Assembly (NCBI RefSeq): GCF_003937945.1 | Contig: NZ_RSEC01000058.1 | Coordinates: 1,397,668 to 1,461,667 of the forward strand | Reading direction: 5' to 3' | From: Amycolatopsis eburnea | GTDB lineage: Bacteria > Actinomycetota > Actinomycetes > Mycobacteriales > Pseudonocardiaceae | Length of the DNA: 64,000 nt | Shown here: positions 7,750-14,888 of the stretch, piece by piece | Layout of the letters: each line of letters starts with the position of its first letter | How positions within the stretch are numbered: position 1 is the stretch's first letter | Notes under the pieces: generated by a model | Told to the model about the DNA's origin: nothing | Database searches by the model: none | The model's input: the letters and a program-made list of their open reading frames with translations, nothing else | Program-made: the position numbers and the translations under genes

Positions 7750-9074
7750 CGCGCGTGGTGGTCGCCGCGCCCGGTTCCGGGCACGGCAAGACCACCATCG
7801 CCGCCGGCCTGATGGCGGCGCTGCGCGCGGCCGGGCACCGGGTGTCCGGGCACAAGGTCGGCCCGGACTTCATCGACCCGGGCTACCACGCGCTCGCCAC
7901 CGGACGGCCCGCGCGCAACCTCGACCCCTTCCTGCAGGGCGAGGACCGGCTGATCCCGTTGCTGCGCCACGGTTCCGCCGGTGCCGACATCGCCGTGATC
8001 GAAGGCGTGATGGGCCTGTTCGACGGCGCGCTCGGCACCGAGGGCTACGCCTCGACCGCGCACGTCGCCCGGCTGCTCGACGCCCCGGTCGTGCTCGTCG
8101 TCGACGCTTCGGCCGCCTCGCGCAGCGTCGCCGCGACCGTGCTCGGCTTCGCCCACTACGACAACCGCGTGCGGCTCGCCGGCGTCATCCTCAACAAGCT
8201 CGGCTCGCAGCGGCACCTCGACGAGATCGCCTCCGCGCTCGAAGCGACCGGCGTCCCGCTGCTGGGCGCGCTGTACCGCAACGAGGAGATCCACGCGCCG
8301 AGCCGGCACCTCGGGCTCGTCCCGGCGGCGGAACGGGCCGCGGAAGCCCAGCACGTGTTGCCCGCGCTGGCCGCGTGGGTCACCGAGGGCGTCGACCTCG
8401 AAGCGATCGTCCGGATCGCGTCGGGCGCGCCGCGGCTTTCGGCGCGGCCGTGGGAACCGTCCGGTGTGGACGGTCCGCGCGTGACGGTCGCGGCCGCCGG
8501 CGGACCCGCGTTCACCTTCCGGTACACCGAGAACGTCGAGCTGCTGGCCGCGTGCGGGGTGGACGTCGTGGACGTCGACCCGCTGCGCGACGAAGCCCTG
8601 CCCGAAGGGTGTGCGGGGCTGTACTTCGGCGGCGGGTTCCCCGAGGTGCACGCGGCCGAGCTGTCGGCGAACACGGCGTTGCGCGCGCAGGTCGCTTCGG
8701 CGATCGAGCGCGGGATGCCGGTCAGCGCCGAATGCGCCGGCCTGCTTTACCTGTGCCAGTCCCTGGATGGCCTCCCGATGGTCGGTGCGGTGCCCGCGGA
8801 CGCGAAGATGACCGCCCGCGGCAAGCTCGGCTACCGGCGCGCGGTGGCCGTGGAGGACAACCTCCTGGCCGCGGCCGGGCAGCGCGTCACCGGGCACGAG
8901 TTCCACCGCACCGAGGTGACGCCGTCGCACGGCGCTACGGCGGCCTGGGGCTGGGACCGGCAGCTGGACGGCTTCGCTTCACCGACGCTGCACGCGTCCT
9001 ACCTGCACGTCCACTGGGCGGGCTATCCGGAACTGGCCCAGCGGTTCGCGGCCCGGGTGCGGGCCCATGCGTGA
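7743..9074 (+). CDS. cobB: Cobyrinate/hydrogenobyrinate a,c-diamide synthase CobB
   Basis: 443 residues from the GTG at 7743, which overlaps cobO by 7 nt; a GTG at 7755 is an alternative. The enzyme amidates the a and c side chains using glutamine and ATP. Seen: an N-terminal dethiobiotin-synthetase-like P-loop (APGSGHGKTT at 9-18), the KVGPDFIDPGYH segment, and a C-terminal class I glutamine amidotransferase with the nucleophile Cys in SAECAGLLYL. The family ending with HxH (YLHVHW) is present. Ends with an 8-bp overlap into cobC. Confidence 0.95.
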   Translation: MVARVVVAAPGSGHGKTTIAAGLMAALRAAGHRVSGHKVGPDFIDPGYHALATGRPARNLDPFLQGEDRLIPLLRHGSAGADIAVIEGVMGLFDGALGTEGYASTAHVARLLDAPVVLVVDASAASRSVAATVLGFAHYDNRVRLAGVILNKLGSQRHLDEIASALEATGVPLLGALYRNEEIHAPSRHLGLVPAAERAAEAQHVLPALAAWVTEGVDLEAIVRIASGAPRLSARPWEPSGVDGPRVTVAAAGGPAFTFRYTENVELLAACGVDVVDVDPLRDEALPEGCAGLYFGGGFPEVHAAELSANTALRAQVASAIERGMPVSAECAGLLYLCQSLDGLPMVGAVPADAKMTARGKLGYRRAVAVEDNLLAAAGQRVTGHEFHRTEVTPSHGATAAWGWDRQLDGFASPTLHASYLHVHWAGYPELAQRFAARVRAHA

Positions 9075-10083
9075 CTACGACCTGCACCACCACGGCGACC
9101 GCGAAGTCGGGCCGGGGCTGGTGGACCTCGCGGTGAACGTCCGCCTCCCGCGGCCACCCGCGTGGCTGCGCGACGAGCTGGCGTCCGCTTTGGACACCCT
9201 CGCGGCTTACCCCTCCTCCTCGGAAGCCGCGGCGGCGGTGGCCGCGCGGCACGGGCGTGCGGTGGACGAAGTCCTGGTCACCGCCGGTGCGGCGGAGGCG
9301 TTCACGCTGCTGGCGTCGGCTTTGCGGCCGCGCCGGGCAGTCGTCGTGCACCCGCAGTTCACCGAGCCCGAGGCCGCGTTGCGGGCCGCGGGGCACGATG
9401 TCTCGCGCGTGATCTTGTCCGAAGAGGACGGATTCGTGCTCGACCCGGCGCTGGTCCCGGCCGACGCGGACCTGGTGTTCGTCGGCAACCCGACCAACCC
9501 GACTTCGGTGCTGCACCCCGCTTCCGCGCTGCTGGCCTTGACGCGGCCGGGCCGGCTGCTCGTGGTGGACGAGGCGTTCCTCGACGCCGTTCCCGGCGAG
9601 GGGGAAAGCCTGGCCGGCGGGCACCCGGGCGTCGTCGTGCTGCGGAGCCTGACGAAGACGTGGGGCCTGGCCGGGCTGCGGGCGGGCTACGTGCTCGCCG
9701 AGCCCGAAGTCGTCGAGCGGCTGCGGGCGGTGCAGGTGCCGTGGTCGGTGTCCACCTTGGCCGCGGTCGCCACAGTGGCGTGCTGTCGTCCAAGCTCGTT
9801 GGAAGAAGCCGAGAAGCTGGCGGTAGCCGCGGAGGAAGATCGCGATTACCTGGTGTCCGGGCTGGCGTCGGCGGGTGTGCCGGTGCTGGGCGAGCCGCGC
9901 GGGCCGTTCGTGCTGGTGCGGATCCCGGACGGGGCCGCGGTGCGGGACCGGCTGCGGGACGCCGGCTACGCGGTCCGGCGCGGCGACACCTTCCCCGGCC
10001 TCGGCCCGGACCACCTGCGGCTCGCCGTGCGCGACCGCGCGACGACGGACGCGTTCCTGAAGGCGCTGGAAGAAGTTCGCTAA
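9067..10083 (+). CDS. cobC: Threonine-phosphate decarboxylase-like PLP enzyme CobC
   Basis: 338 residues, an aspartate-aminotransferase fold-I enzyme of the HisC/CobC group. CobC-type proteins supply (R)-1-amino-2-propanol O-2-phosphate from threonine phosphate for the nucleotide loop. Seen: NPTNPTS at 141-147, DEAF at 168-171 and the PLP lysine in SLTKTWGLAG (Lys197). A histidinol-phosphate aminotransferase is the other possibility on sequence alone; the 8-bp overlap with cobB and the operon context decide for CobC. Confidence 0.9.
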   Translation: MRDYDLHHHGDREVGPGLVDLAVNVRLPRPPAWLRDELASALDTLAAYPSSSEAAAAVAARHGRAVDEVLVTAGAAEAFTLLASALRPRRAVVVHPQFTEPEAALRAAGHDVSRVILSEEDGFVLDPALVPADADLVFVGNPTNPTSVLHPASALLALTRPGRLLVVDEAFLDAVPGEGESLAGGHPGVVVLRSLTKTWGLAGLRAGYVLAEPEVVERLRAVQVPWSVSTLAAVATVACCRPSSLEEAEKLAVAAEEDRDYLVSGLASAGVPVLGEPRGPFVLVRIPDGAAVRDRLRDAGYAVRRGDTFPGLGPDHLRLAVRDRATTDAFLKALEEVR

Positions 10084-10088
10084 ACACC

Positions 10089-10144
10089 GACAGGGGGCTG
10101 TCGCCACCACCGCCCACAGTGGGCGGAGCCGGGAAACGCCCGGC
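10089..10144. other. Three consecutive hairpins between cobC and the VOC gene
   Basis: Seen: GACAG/CTGTC with a GGGG loop (10089-10102), an 8-bp perfect palindrome with a one-base centre, CCGCCCAC-A-GTGGGCGG (10110-10126), and GCCGGG/CCCGGC with a five-base loop (10128-10144). They could end the cobC transcript or structure the leader of the following gene, whose GAAAGGA ribosome site is at 10153-10159. No cobalamin-riboswitch core is present. Confidence 0.6.
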
Positions 10145-10164
10145 GTGGCAGCGAAAGGAACCCC

Positions 10165-10521
10165 ATGCCCGGATTCAACGACGTCGCCTGGTTCGAGATC
10201 GGCGCGACCGACCCGGCGGCCGCCGAACGGTTCTACGGCGACGTCTTCGGCTGGAAGGCCGTCCAGGACGAGTCGGCGAGCCCCGACCCCGCCTACCGCG
10301 TGATCGACACCGGCGGCTCGCGCGGCGGGCTCGCCACGGGTGCCGGGGACTACGCGATCTTCACCGTGCTCGTCGAGGACGTCGCCGCCGCGTGCGAGCG
10401 CGCGGAAGCCGCCGGGGGCAAGGTGCAGCGGCCTCCGGTCGTCAACCCCGTCGGCGTCACGTTCGCGCACCTGCTCGATCCCGCGGGCAACCATTTTTCC
10501 GTGTTCACCCCGCCAAAGTGA
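10165..10521 (+). CDS. VOC-family (glyoxalase/bleomycin-resistance fold) small protein
   Basis: 118 residues, one vicinal-oxygen-chelate module. Seen: the start FNDVAWFEIGATDPAAAERF, in which DVAWFEI forms the first strand, FYGDVFGWK, and a C-terminal LLDPAGNHFSVF, which carries the DPxGN turn common in these proteins. The family includes metal-dependent lyases, dioxygenases and drug-binding proteins; nothing here fixes the substrate. It follows cobC after a structured spacer, so it is probably separately regulated. Its 3' end overlaps the convergent WYL regulator by 17 bp. Confidence 0.8.
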   Translation: MPGFNDVAWFEIGATDPAAAERFYGDVFGWKAVQDESASPDPAYRVIDTGGSRGGLATGAGDYAIFTVLVEDVAAACERAEAAGGKVQRPPVVNPVGVTFAHLLDPAGNHFSVFTPPK

Positions 10522-11194
10522 GCTGTTCGACGACGCCGTAGGGGATGTCGAGGTCCTCGCGCCGCAACGGGCGGGGCGGGGGCACCTCGGCGGTCGCGGC
10601 GATCGAGGTGATGCGGTCGGTGCGGAAGACCCGGACCTGCTCGCGCAGCCGGCACCAGGCCACCAGGTACCAGTGGTCGGGCTTGCCGACGTAGCCCAGC
10701 GGCTCGACCTCCCGGCGCGTGACGGCTCCTTCCCGGTCGGCGTAGCCGATGCGCAGGACGCGGCGGGTGCCGAGCACGTGCGGCATCGGCGGCGGGCTGC
10801 CCGCGTCCCCGAGCAGGTGGACGCGGGCGGCGAGGTCCTGCGCCGCGGCGGCGTCGTCCTTCCGCATGGCGGCGACGAGCTTGCGCAGCGCCGACCCGGC
10901 TTCGGCGCGGAACGGCGTGCCGTCCAGCCGGCGCAGGGCGAGCGCCATCGCGACGGCTTCCCCCGGCGTCAGGTTGACCGGCGGCAGCGTGTGCGACCGG
11001 TCGAGGCAGTAGCCGCCGGTGCGCCCGGGTTCGGCGTAGATCGGCACGCCGGACTGCTGGAGCGCGCCGATGTCGCGCTCCACGGTGCGGGCGCTGACCT
11101 CGAACTTGCCCGCGAGCCAGCGCGCGCTCCGCGGGCGGGGCGCGACGGCGCGGAGCTCTTCGACGAGCGCGTACAAACGGTCGGTGCGGTTCAC
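10505..11194 (-). CDS. HTH-WYL (YafY-type) transcriptional regulator
   Basis: 229 residues from the GTG at 11194. Seen: an N-terminal winged helix (RTDRLYALVEELRA, then SARTVERDIGALQQSG, the recognition helix typical of HTH_11/DeoR-like YafY proteins), GRTGGYCLD, and a C-terminal WYL-type sensory domain with PLGYVGKPDHWYLVAWC. WYL regulators respond to nucleic-acid or metabolite ligands; ligand unknown here. Convergent with the VOC gene and overlapping its 3' end; sits 32 bp after the cobS stop on the same strand-block boundary, with its own start facing cobS. Confidence 0.85.
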   Translation of the reverse strand: MNRTDRLYALVEELRAVAPRPRSARWLAGKFEVSARTVERDIGALQQSGVPIYAEPGRTGGYCLDRSHTLPPVNLTPGEAVAMALALRRLDGTPFRAEAGSALRKLVAAMRKDDAAAAQDLAARVHLLGDAGSPPPMPHVLGTRRVLRIGYADREGAVTRREVEPLGYVGKPDHWYLVAWCRLREQVRVFRTDRITSIAATAEVPPPRPLRREDLDIPYGVVEQLTLAG

Positions 11195-11226
11195 GTAGCC
11201 GACTGTAGGGATGGGGTACGACAGTT

Positions 11227-11961
11227 TCAGGCGAGCGCGAGGAGCGAGGCCGCGACGGCGGCTTCGACCCCGGCGCCGAGGACGTCGCCGGTGATGCCGC
11301 CGAGCCGTTTCGTGCAGCGGTTGAGGAGCGCGGCGGTGACCGCGTAGGCGAGGACGACCGCGAGCGGGCCGCGCCACCACGGGAGTCCGGGCAGGAGGGT
11401 GGCGAGTGCGGCGGCGGCCACGGCGATCGCGAGGGCGGCGGTGCGGGGGACCGAGCCCGCGACGGTGGCGCCGAGTCCTTCCGGCCGCGCGGAGGGGATG
11501 CCGCGGGCGCAGGCCATCGAGAGCGTGCAGCGGCCGATGAGGACGGCGGCGAACGCTTGGTACGGGTCGGTGAGGGCGCCGACTTGGATGAGGAGGGTGA
11601 GGACGAGGGTCGCGACGCCGGTCGGGCCCGAGTCGCCGCGGCGCATGACGTCGAGGGCCTTGGCGCGGTCGTAGGAGGCGCCCAGGCCGTCGGCGGTGTC
11701 GGCGAGGCCGTCGAGGTGGAGGCCTCGGCTGCCGAGGGCGACGGCGCCGACGGCGAGGGCGGCGGTGGCGAGGTCCGGGAGGTGGAGGGCTTGCCCGGCG
11801 GCGACGATGAGGGCGGCGGCGAGGGCCAGGGGGAGGGTGGCAAGGGGGGCGAGGACCATGGCGCCGCTCGCCGTGCGGGGGTTGATGGTGCGGGGGGCCG
11901 GGACCGGGATGGTGGTGAGGGTTCCGACGGCCATCCGCGCGGAGTCCCCCCAGCGGCTCAC
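11227..11961 (-). CDS. cobS: Adenosylcobinamide-GDP ribazoletransferase CobS
   Basis: 244 residues from a GTG at 11961; an ATG at 11934 (nine codons later) is a serious alternative because the GTG has no visible ribosome site and stands two bases from a repeat arm. CobS joins adenosylcobinamide-GDP with alpha-ribazole in the membrane, the last assembly step. Seen: LHLDGLADTADGLGAS at 81-96 with the acidic Mg-binding residues of the family, and about six hydrophobic segments. Downstream of cobT in the cobU-cobT-cobS order, separated by the 30-bp repeat array. Confidence 0.93.
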   Translation of the reverse strand: MSRWGDSARMAVGTLTTIPVPAPRTINPRTASGAMVLAPLATLPLALAAALIVAAGQALHLPDLATAALAVGAVALGSRGLHLDGLADTADGLGASYDRAKALDVMRRGDSGPTGVATLVLTLLIQVGALTDPYQAFAAVLIGRCTLSMACARGIPSARPEGLGATVAGSVPRTAALAIAVAAAALATLLPGLPWWRGPLAVVLAYAVTAALLNRCTKRLGGITGDVLGAGVEAAVAASLLALA

Positions 11962-11963
11962 GC

Positions 11964-12168
11964 GCGCCCCAATGTGGCCTTGGGTGCGTGGGACGCACCG
12001 AAGGCCGCCTTGGGTGCGTGGGACGCAACCAAGGCCACATTGGGTGCGCGGGACGCAACCAAGGCCACCTTGGGTGCGCGGGACGCACCGAAGGCCACCT
12101 TGGGTGCGCGGGACGCAACCAAGGCCGCCTTGGGTGCGCTAGACGCAACGAAGGCCACATTGGGGCGC
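11964..12168. repeat. 30-bp tandem array with inverted terminal arms, cobT-cobS spacer
   Basis: Seen: an 18-bp arm GCGCCCCAATGTGGCCTT (11964-11981) and its exact reverse complement AAGGCCACATTGGGGCGC (12151-12168). Between them the spacing of AAGGCC...TTGGGTGCG...GACGCA is exactly 30 bp for five full units (12001-12030, 12031-12060, 12061-12090, 12091-12120, 12121-12150), with a leading partial unit at 11971-12000. Units differ at a few positions. Each unit contains two short palindromes (AAGGC-C-GCCTT and GGTGCGT/ACGCACC types), so the RNA can fold as many small stems or one large one. 30 bp equals ten codons and several frames stay open. The same element without expansion is at 48122-48176. 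Confidence 0.95.
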
Positions 12169-12181
12169 TTGGGCCCGGTGC

Positions 12182-13195
12182 TCACGCCAGGTCCGCCAGC
12201 AGGCCCATGTCCGCCAGGATCGCCCGCGCCGCTCGCAGGGTCGGGACTGCCTGCACCGCTCCGCTGCCCTCGCCCAGCCGCAGGCCGAGGTCCAGGATCG
12301 GCTCCAGTCCGAGCGCCTTCAGCGCGAACGCCTGCGAGGGCTCCGTCGACCGGTGCCCGGCCAGCCACCACTGCTCCGCGCCCGGTGCGATGTCCCGCGC
12401 GACCAGGGCCGCCGCGCCCGAGAAGACGCCGTCCAGCACGACCGGGATGCCGCGAACCGCTGCCTCGACCAGGAAGCCCGCCGTGGCCGCGAGGCACGCG
12501 CTGCCCAGCGCCGTCAGGCGGTCGAACGGGTCCTCGACGCGGCCCGAAGCCCGTGACAACGCTGCCGCCACCGCCGACGTCTTCCGCGACAGGCCCGCCG
12601 CGTCCACGCCCGTGCCCGTGCCGACCACCTCCGCCGCCGGCAGGCCCAGCGAGGCCGCGACCACCGCCGCGCACACCGCTGTGTTGCCGATGCCCATGTC
12701 GCCCGGGATGAGCAGGTCCGCTTCGCCCTCTTCGCCGGCGATCGCGCGGCCTGCCTCGAACGCCGCGCGCGCTTCGCCGGGGGCCAGCGCGTCCTCGACG
12801 TCGATCGAGCCCGAACCGCGGCGGATCTTGTGCGCCGTGACCGAGTCCGGGACGTCCGCCCCGTCCCAGTCGACGCCGAGGTCGGCCACCCGGACCCGCG
12901 CGCCGACCTGCGCCGCCAGCACGTTCACGCCGCTCTTGCCCGCCAGGAACACCCGGACCATCGCCGCGGTGACCTCGCGCGGGTACGCCGACAGCGCCGA
13001 GACGCCGTGGTCGCCCGCGAAGACCACCACCCGGACGTCGTCGAGCGGACGCGGCGGCACGCTGCCGTGCGCCGCGGACAGCCAGGCCGCGAGCTCCTCC
13101 AGCCTGCCGAGCGCGCCGAGGGGCTTGACCAGGCCGTCGAGCCGCTCCAGCGCGGCGGCGCGGGCGGCGGGGTCGGGCACGGGTACGTCGAACAC
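12182..13195 (-). CDS. cobT: Nicotinate-nucleotide-dimethylbenzimidazole phosphoribosyltransferase CobT
   Basis: 337 residues from the GTG at 13195, supported by AGGAGG 7 nt upstream. CobT activates dimethylbenzimidazole to alpha-ribazole phosphate. Seen: KPLGALGRLEELA at 24-36, FAGDHGVS at 59-66, the phosphate-binding LIPGDMGIGNTAVC at 162-175, and a C-terminal GHRSTEPSQAFAL whose Glu corresponds to the catalytic residue of the family. Starts 13 nt after the cobU stop; functionally paired with bluB earlier in the window. Confidence 0.94.
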   Translation of the reverse strand: MFDVPVPDPAARAAALERLDGLVKPLGALGRLEELAAWLSAAHGSVPPRPLDDVRVVVFAGDHGVSALSAYPREVTAAMVRVFLAGKSGVNVLAAQVGARVRVADLGVDWDGADVPDSVTAHKIRRGSGSIDVEDALAPGEARAAFEAGRAIAGEEGEADLLIPGDMGIGNTAVCAAVVAASLGLPAAEVVGTGTGVDAAGLSRKTSAVAAALSRASGRVEDPFDRLTALGSACLAATAGFLVEAAVRGIPVVLDGVFSGAAALVARDIAPGAEQWWLAGHRSTEPSQAFALKALGLEPILDLGLRLGEGSGAVQAVPTLRAARAILADMGLLADLA

Positions 13196-13208
13196 GGGGC
13201 GCCTCCTG

Positions 13209-13811
13209 CTACAGGTCGAGCGCCCGGCCCGCGACGACCAGCACGACCCGGTCGGCGTCGGCGGACACCCGGTTGTTGAGTGCGCCCAGCACATCACGGA
13301 ACAGCCGTCCGGACGACGTTGCGGGCACCACACCGCTGCCGACCTCGTTGCTGACCGCGACCACCGGCACCCGCGCCGCGGCCCACGCGGCGAGGAAGTC
13401 TTCGAGCCGGTCGTCGAGCCGGTGCTCCCAGCCGCGCTTGCCGTCCCAGGCGCCGATCTCGTCGAGGACGCGCGACAGCCAGGTGCCGAGGCAGTCGATG
13501 AGCAGCGGCTCGGTGGCCGTGCGCAGGGTGCCGGCGAGGTCGGTGGTCTCCACGGTCTTCCAGTGCGCCGGCCGTCGCGCCTGGTGCGCGGCCACCCGCG
13601 CGGCCCATTCGGGGTCGTCGTCGCTCGCGGGCAGGCCGGGCGCGACGTAGACGAGGTGCGGGTGGCGGGCCACGAGCCGCTCGGCGTGCCGCGACTTCCC
13701 CGAGCGGACGCCACCGAGGACCAGCACCTTGCCTTCGTCGCGGCCGTACCGGCGTAGTGCGCGCGCCAGGGTCTCGAGGTACCCGGCGAGCCGGTGGGTC
13801 AGCTTGGTCAT
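13209..13811 (-). CDS. cobU: Adenosylcobinamide kinase/adenosylcobinamide-phosphate guanylyltransferase CobU
   Basis: 200 residues from the ATG at 13811; an ATG at 13820 would add three residues. The bifunctional enzyme phosphorylates adenosylcobinamide and transfers GMP to it. Seen: KVLVLGGVRSGKSRHAERL with the P-loop GGVRSGKS at 33-40, LVYVAPGLPASDDDPEW, and VSNEVGSGVVP, the nucleotide-binding segment characteristic of CobU/CobP. An extra stretch of about 25 residues precedes the P-loop. Divergent from cobD across only 36 bp. Confidence 0.92.
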   Translation of the reverse strand: MTKLTHRLAGYLETLARALRRYGRDEGKVLVLGGVRSGKSRHAERLVARHPHLVYVAPGLPASDDDPEWAARVAAHQARRPAHWKTVETTDLAGTLRTATEPLLIDCLGTWLSRVLDEIGAWDGKRGWEHRLDDRLEDFLAAWAAARVPVVAVSNEVGSGVVPATSSGRLFRDVLGALNNRVSADADRVVLVVAGRALDL

Positions 13812-13847
13812 ACCCGGCATTGTGGTGCACGCGCTACCGTGCGCCAC

Positions 13848-14888
13848 GTGCCACTCCGTCTAGGGACAACCGCTGCCGGACTCGTTACCGGATATGGGGC
13901 CGACGCTCTGTTCGGTGACCCCCGAACGGGCCATCCGGTCGCCCTGTTCGGGAGTGCCGCCGCGCGGCTGGAACACCGTCTGTGGGCGGACTCGAAGCCG
14001 CGCGGAGCCGTGTACGCGGGGTTGTGCACCTTCGCCGCTGTAGGGCTGGGCGTCGCGCTTCAGACGGCTTCACGGCGAAGTCCCTTCGCGCGCTTCGTGC
14101 TGACAGCGGTGTCTACCTGGGTCGTGCTGGGCGGACGCGGTCTCGCGGCCGAAGGCACCGAAATGGCCAGACTGCTCGAAGCGGGCGAAGTGCCCGAAGC
14201 GCGTCAGCGGCTCTCGCACCTCTGCGCGCGCGACGCGACGACGCTCGATTCCGCCGAACTGACCCGCGCGGCCACCGAGTCGATCGCCGAGAACACGTCG
14301 GACGCCGTGGTCGCGCCGCTGTTCTGGGGTGCGGTGGCCGGGCTGCCGGGGCTGCTCGGGTACCGGGCGCTCAACACGCTCGACGCCATGGTCGGCTACC
14401 GCTCCGCGCGCCACCGGAACTTCGGCTGGGCCGCGGCGCGGGCCGACGACCTGGTCAACCTGGTGCCCTCGCGGCTCGGGGCGGCGCTCACGGCGGTGTG
14501 CGCGGGCGGCCGGGCGCGGGCGTCGTGGCGGGTCTGGCGCCGCGACGGCGGGCAGCACCCCAGCCCGAACGCGGGTCAGGTCGAGGCGGCGTTCGCCGGC
14601 GCGCTGGACATCCGGCTGGGCGGGACGAACAGCTACGGCGGCGAGGTGGAGAGCCGGGCGAGGCTGGGGGAGGGCCGCGAGCCGGAGCCGGTGGACCTGC
14701 GGCGGGCAGTGCGGTTGTCCCGGCGGGTCGGCGCGGCCGCGCTGCTGGTCGCCGCCGCCATCGCAGCCCCCACCACTCCCTGGGGGGCGGCCCCTGTCCA
14801 GTCTATCGGCCCCCGCCGGGGGAAAAGCTCCGCTCGGCGATCTGTGGACAACTCGGGGGCCGGCGCCGTGGCTGTGGACAACCGGTGA
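13848..14888 (+). CDS. cobD: Adenosylcobinamide-phosphate synthase CobD/CbiB
   Basis: 346 residues from the GTG at 13848, placed so that the 5' end does not run into cobU; no clear ribosome site is seen, so a leaderless transcript is possible. CobD attaches aminopropanol phosphate to adenosylcobyric acid. Seen: GYGADALFGDPRTGHPV at 15-31, ATESIAENTSDAVVAPLFW and NTLDAMVGYR, all family landmarks, with several membrane segments. The last 40 or so residues after LLVAAAIAAP are low-complexity and non-conserved; the stop overlaps the cobQ GTG by 4 nt (GTGA). Confidence 0.93.
   Translation: MPLRLGTTAAGLVTGYGADALFGDPRTGHPVALFGSAAARLEHRLWADSKPRGAVYAGLCTFAAVGLGVALQTASRRSPFARFVLTAVSTWVVLGGRGLAAEGTEMARLLEAGEVPEARQRLSHLCARDATTLDSAELTRAATESIAENTSDAVVAPLFWGAVAGLPGLLGYRALNTLDAMVGYRSARHRNFGWAAARADDLVNLVPSRLGAALTAVCAGGRARASWRVWRRDGGQHPSPNAGQVEAAFAGALDIRLGGTNSYGGEVESRARLGEGREPEPVDLRRAVRLSRRVGAAALLVAAAIAAPTTPWGAAPVQSIGPRRGKSSARRSVDNSGAGAVAVDNR

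Noticed and set aside
10084..10164. Second cobalamin riboswitch after cobC
   Set aside because: GGAGCCGGGAAACGCCCGGC looks superficially like a B12 box, but the GCCACTG core and the AAGTCCG segment are missing and the region is only 80 bp.
11964..12168. CRISPR array
   Set aside because: Units are contiguous, with no unique spacers between repeats, and no cas genes are nearby.
11962..12180. Decapeptide-repeat protein encoded by the 30-bp array
   Set aside because: Open frames arise in several phases and on both strands because the unit length is a multiple of three. None has its own start with a ribosome site, and they run into shadows of cobT or cobS.
13794..13847. Longer N-terminus for CobD
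   Set aside because: It would overlap the cobU start codon region and add residues not seen in the family; the GTG at 13848 places the conserved GYGADALFGDP at the usual distance.
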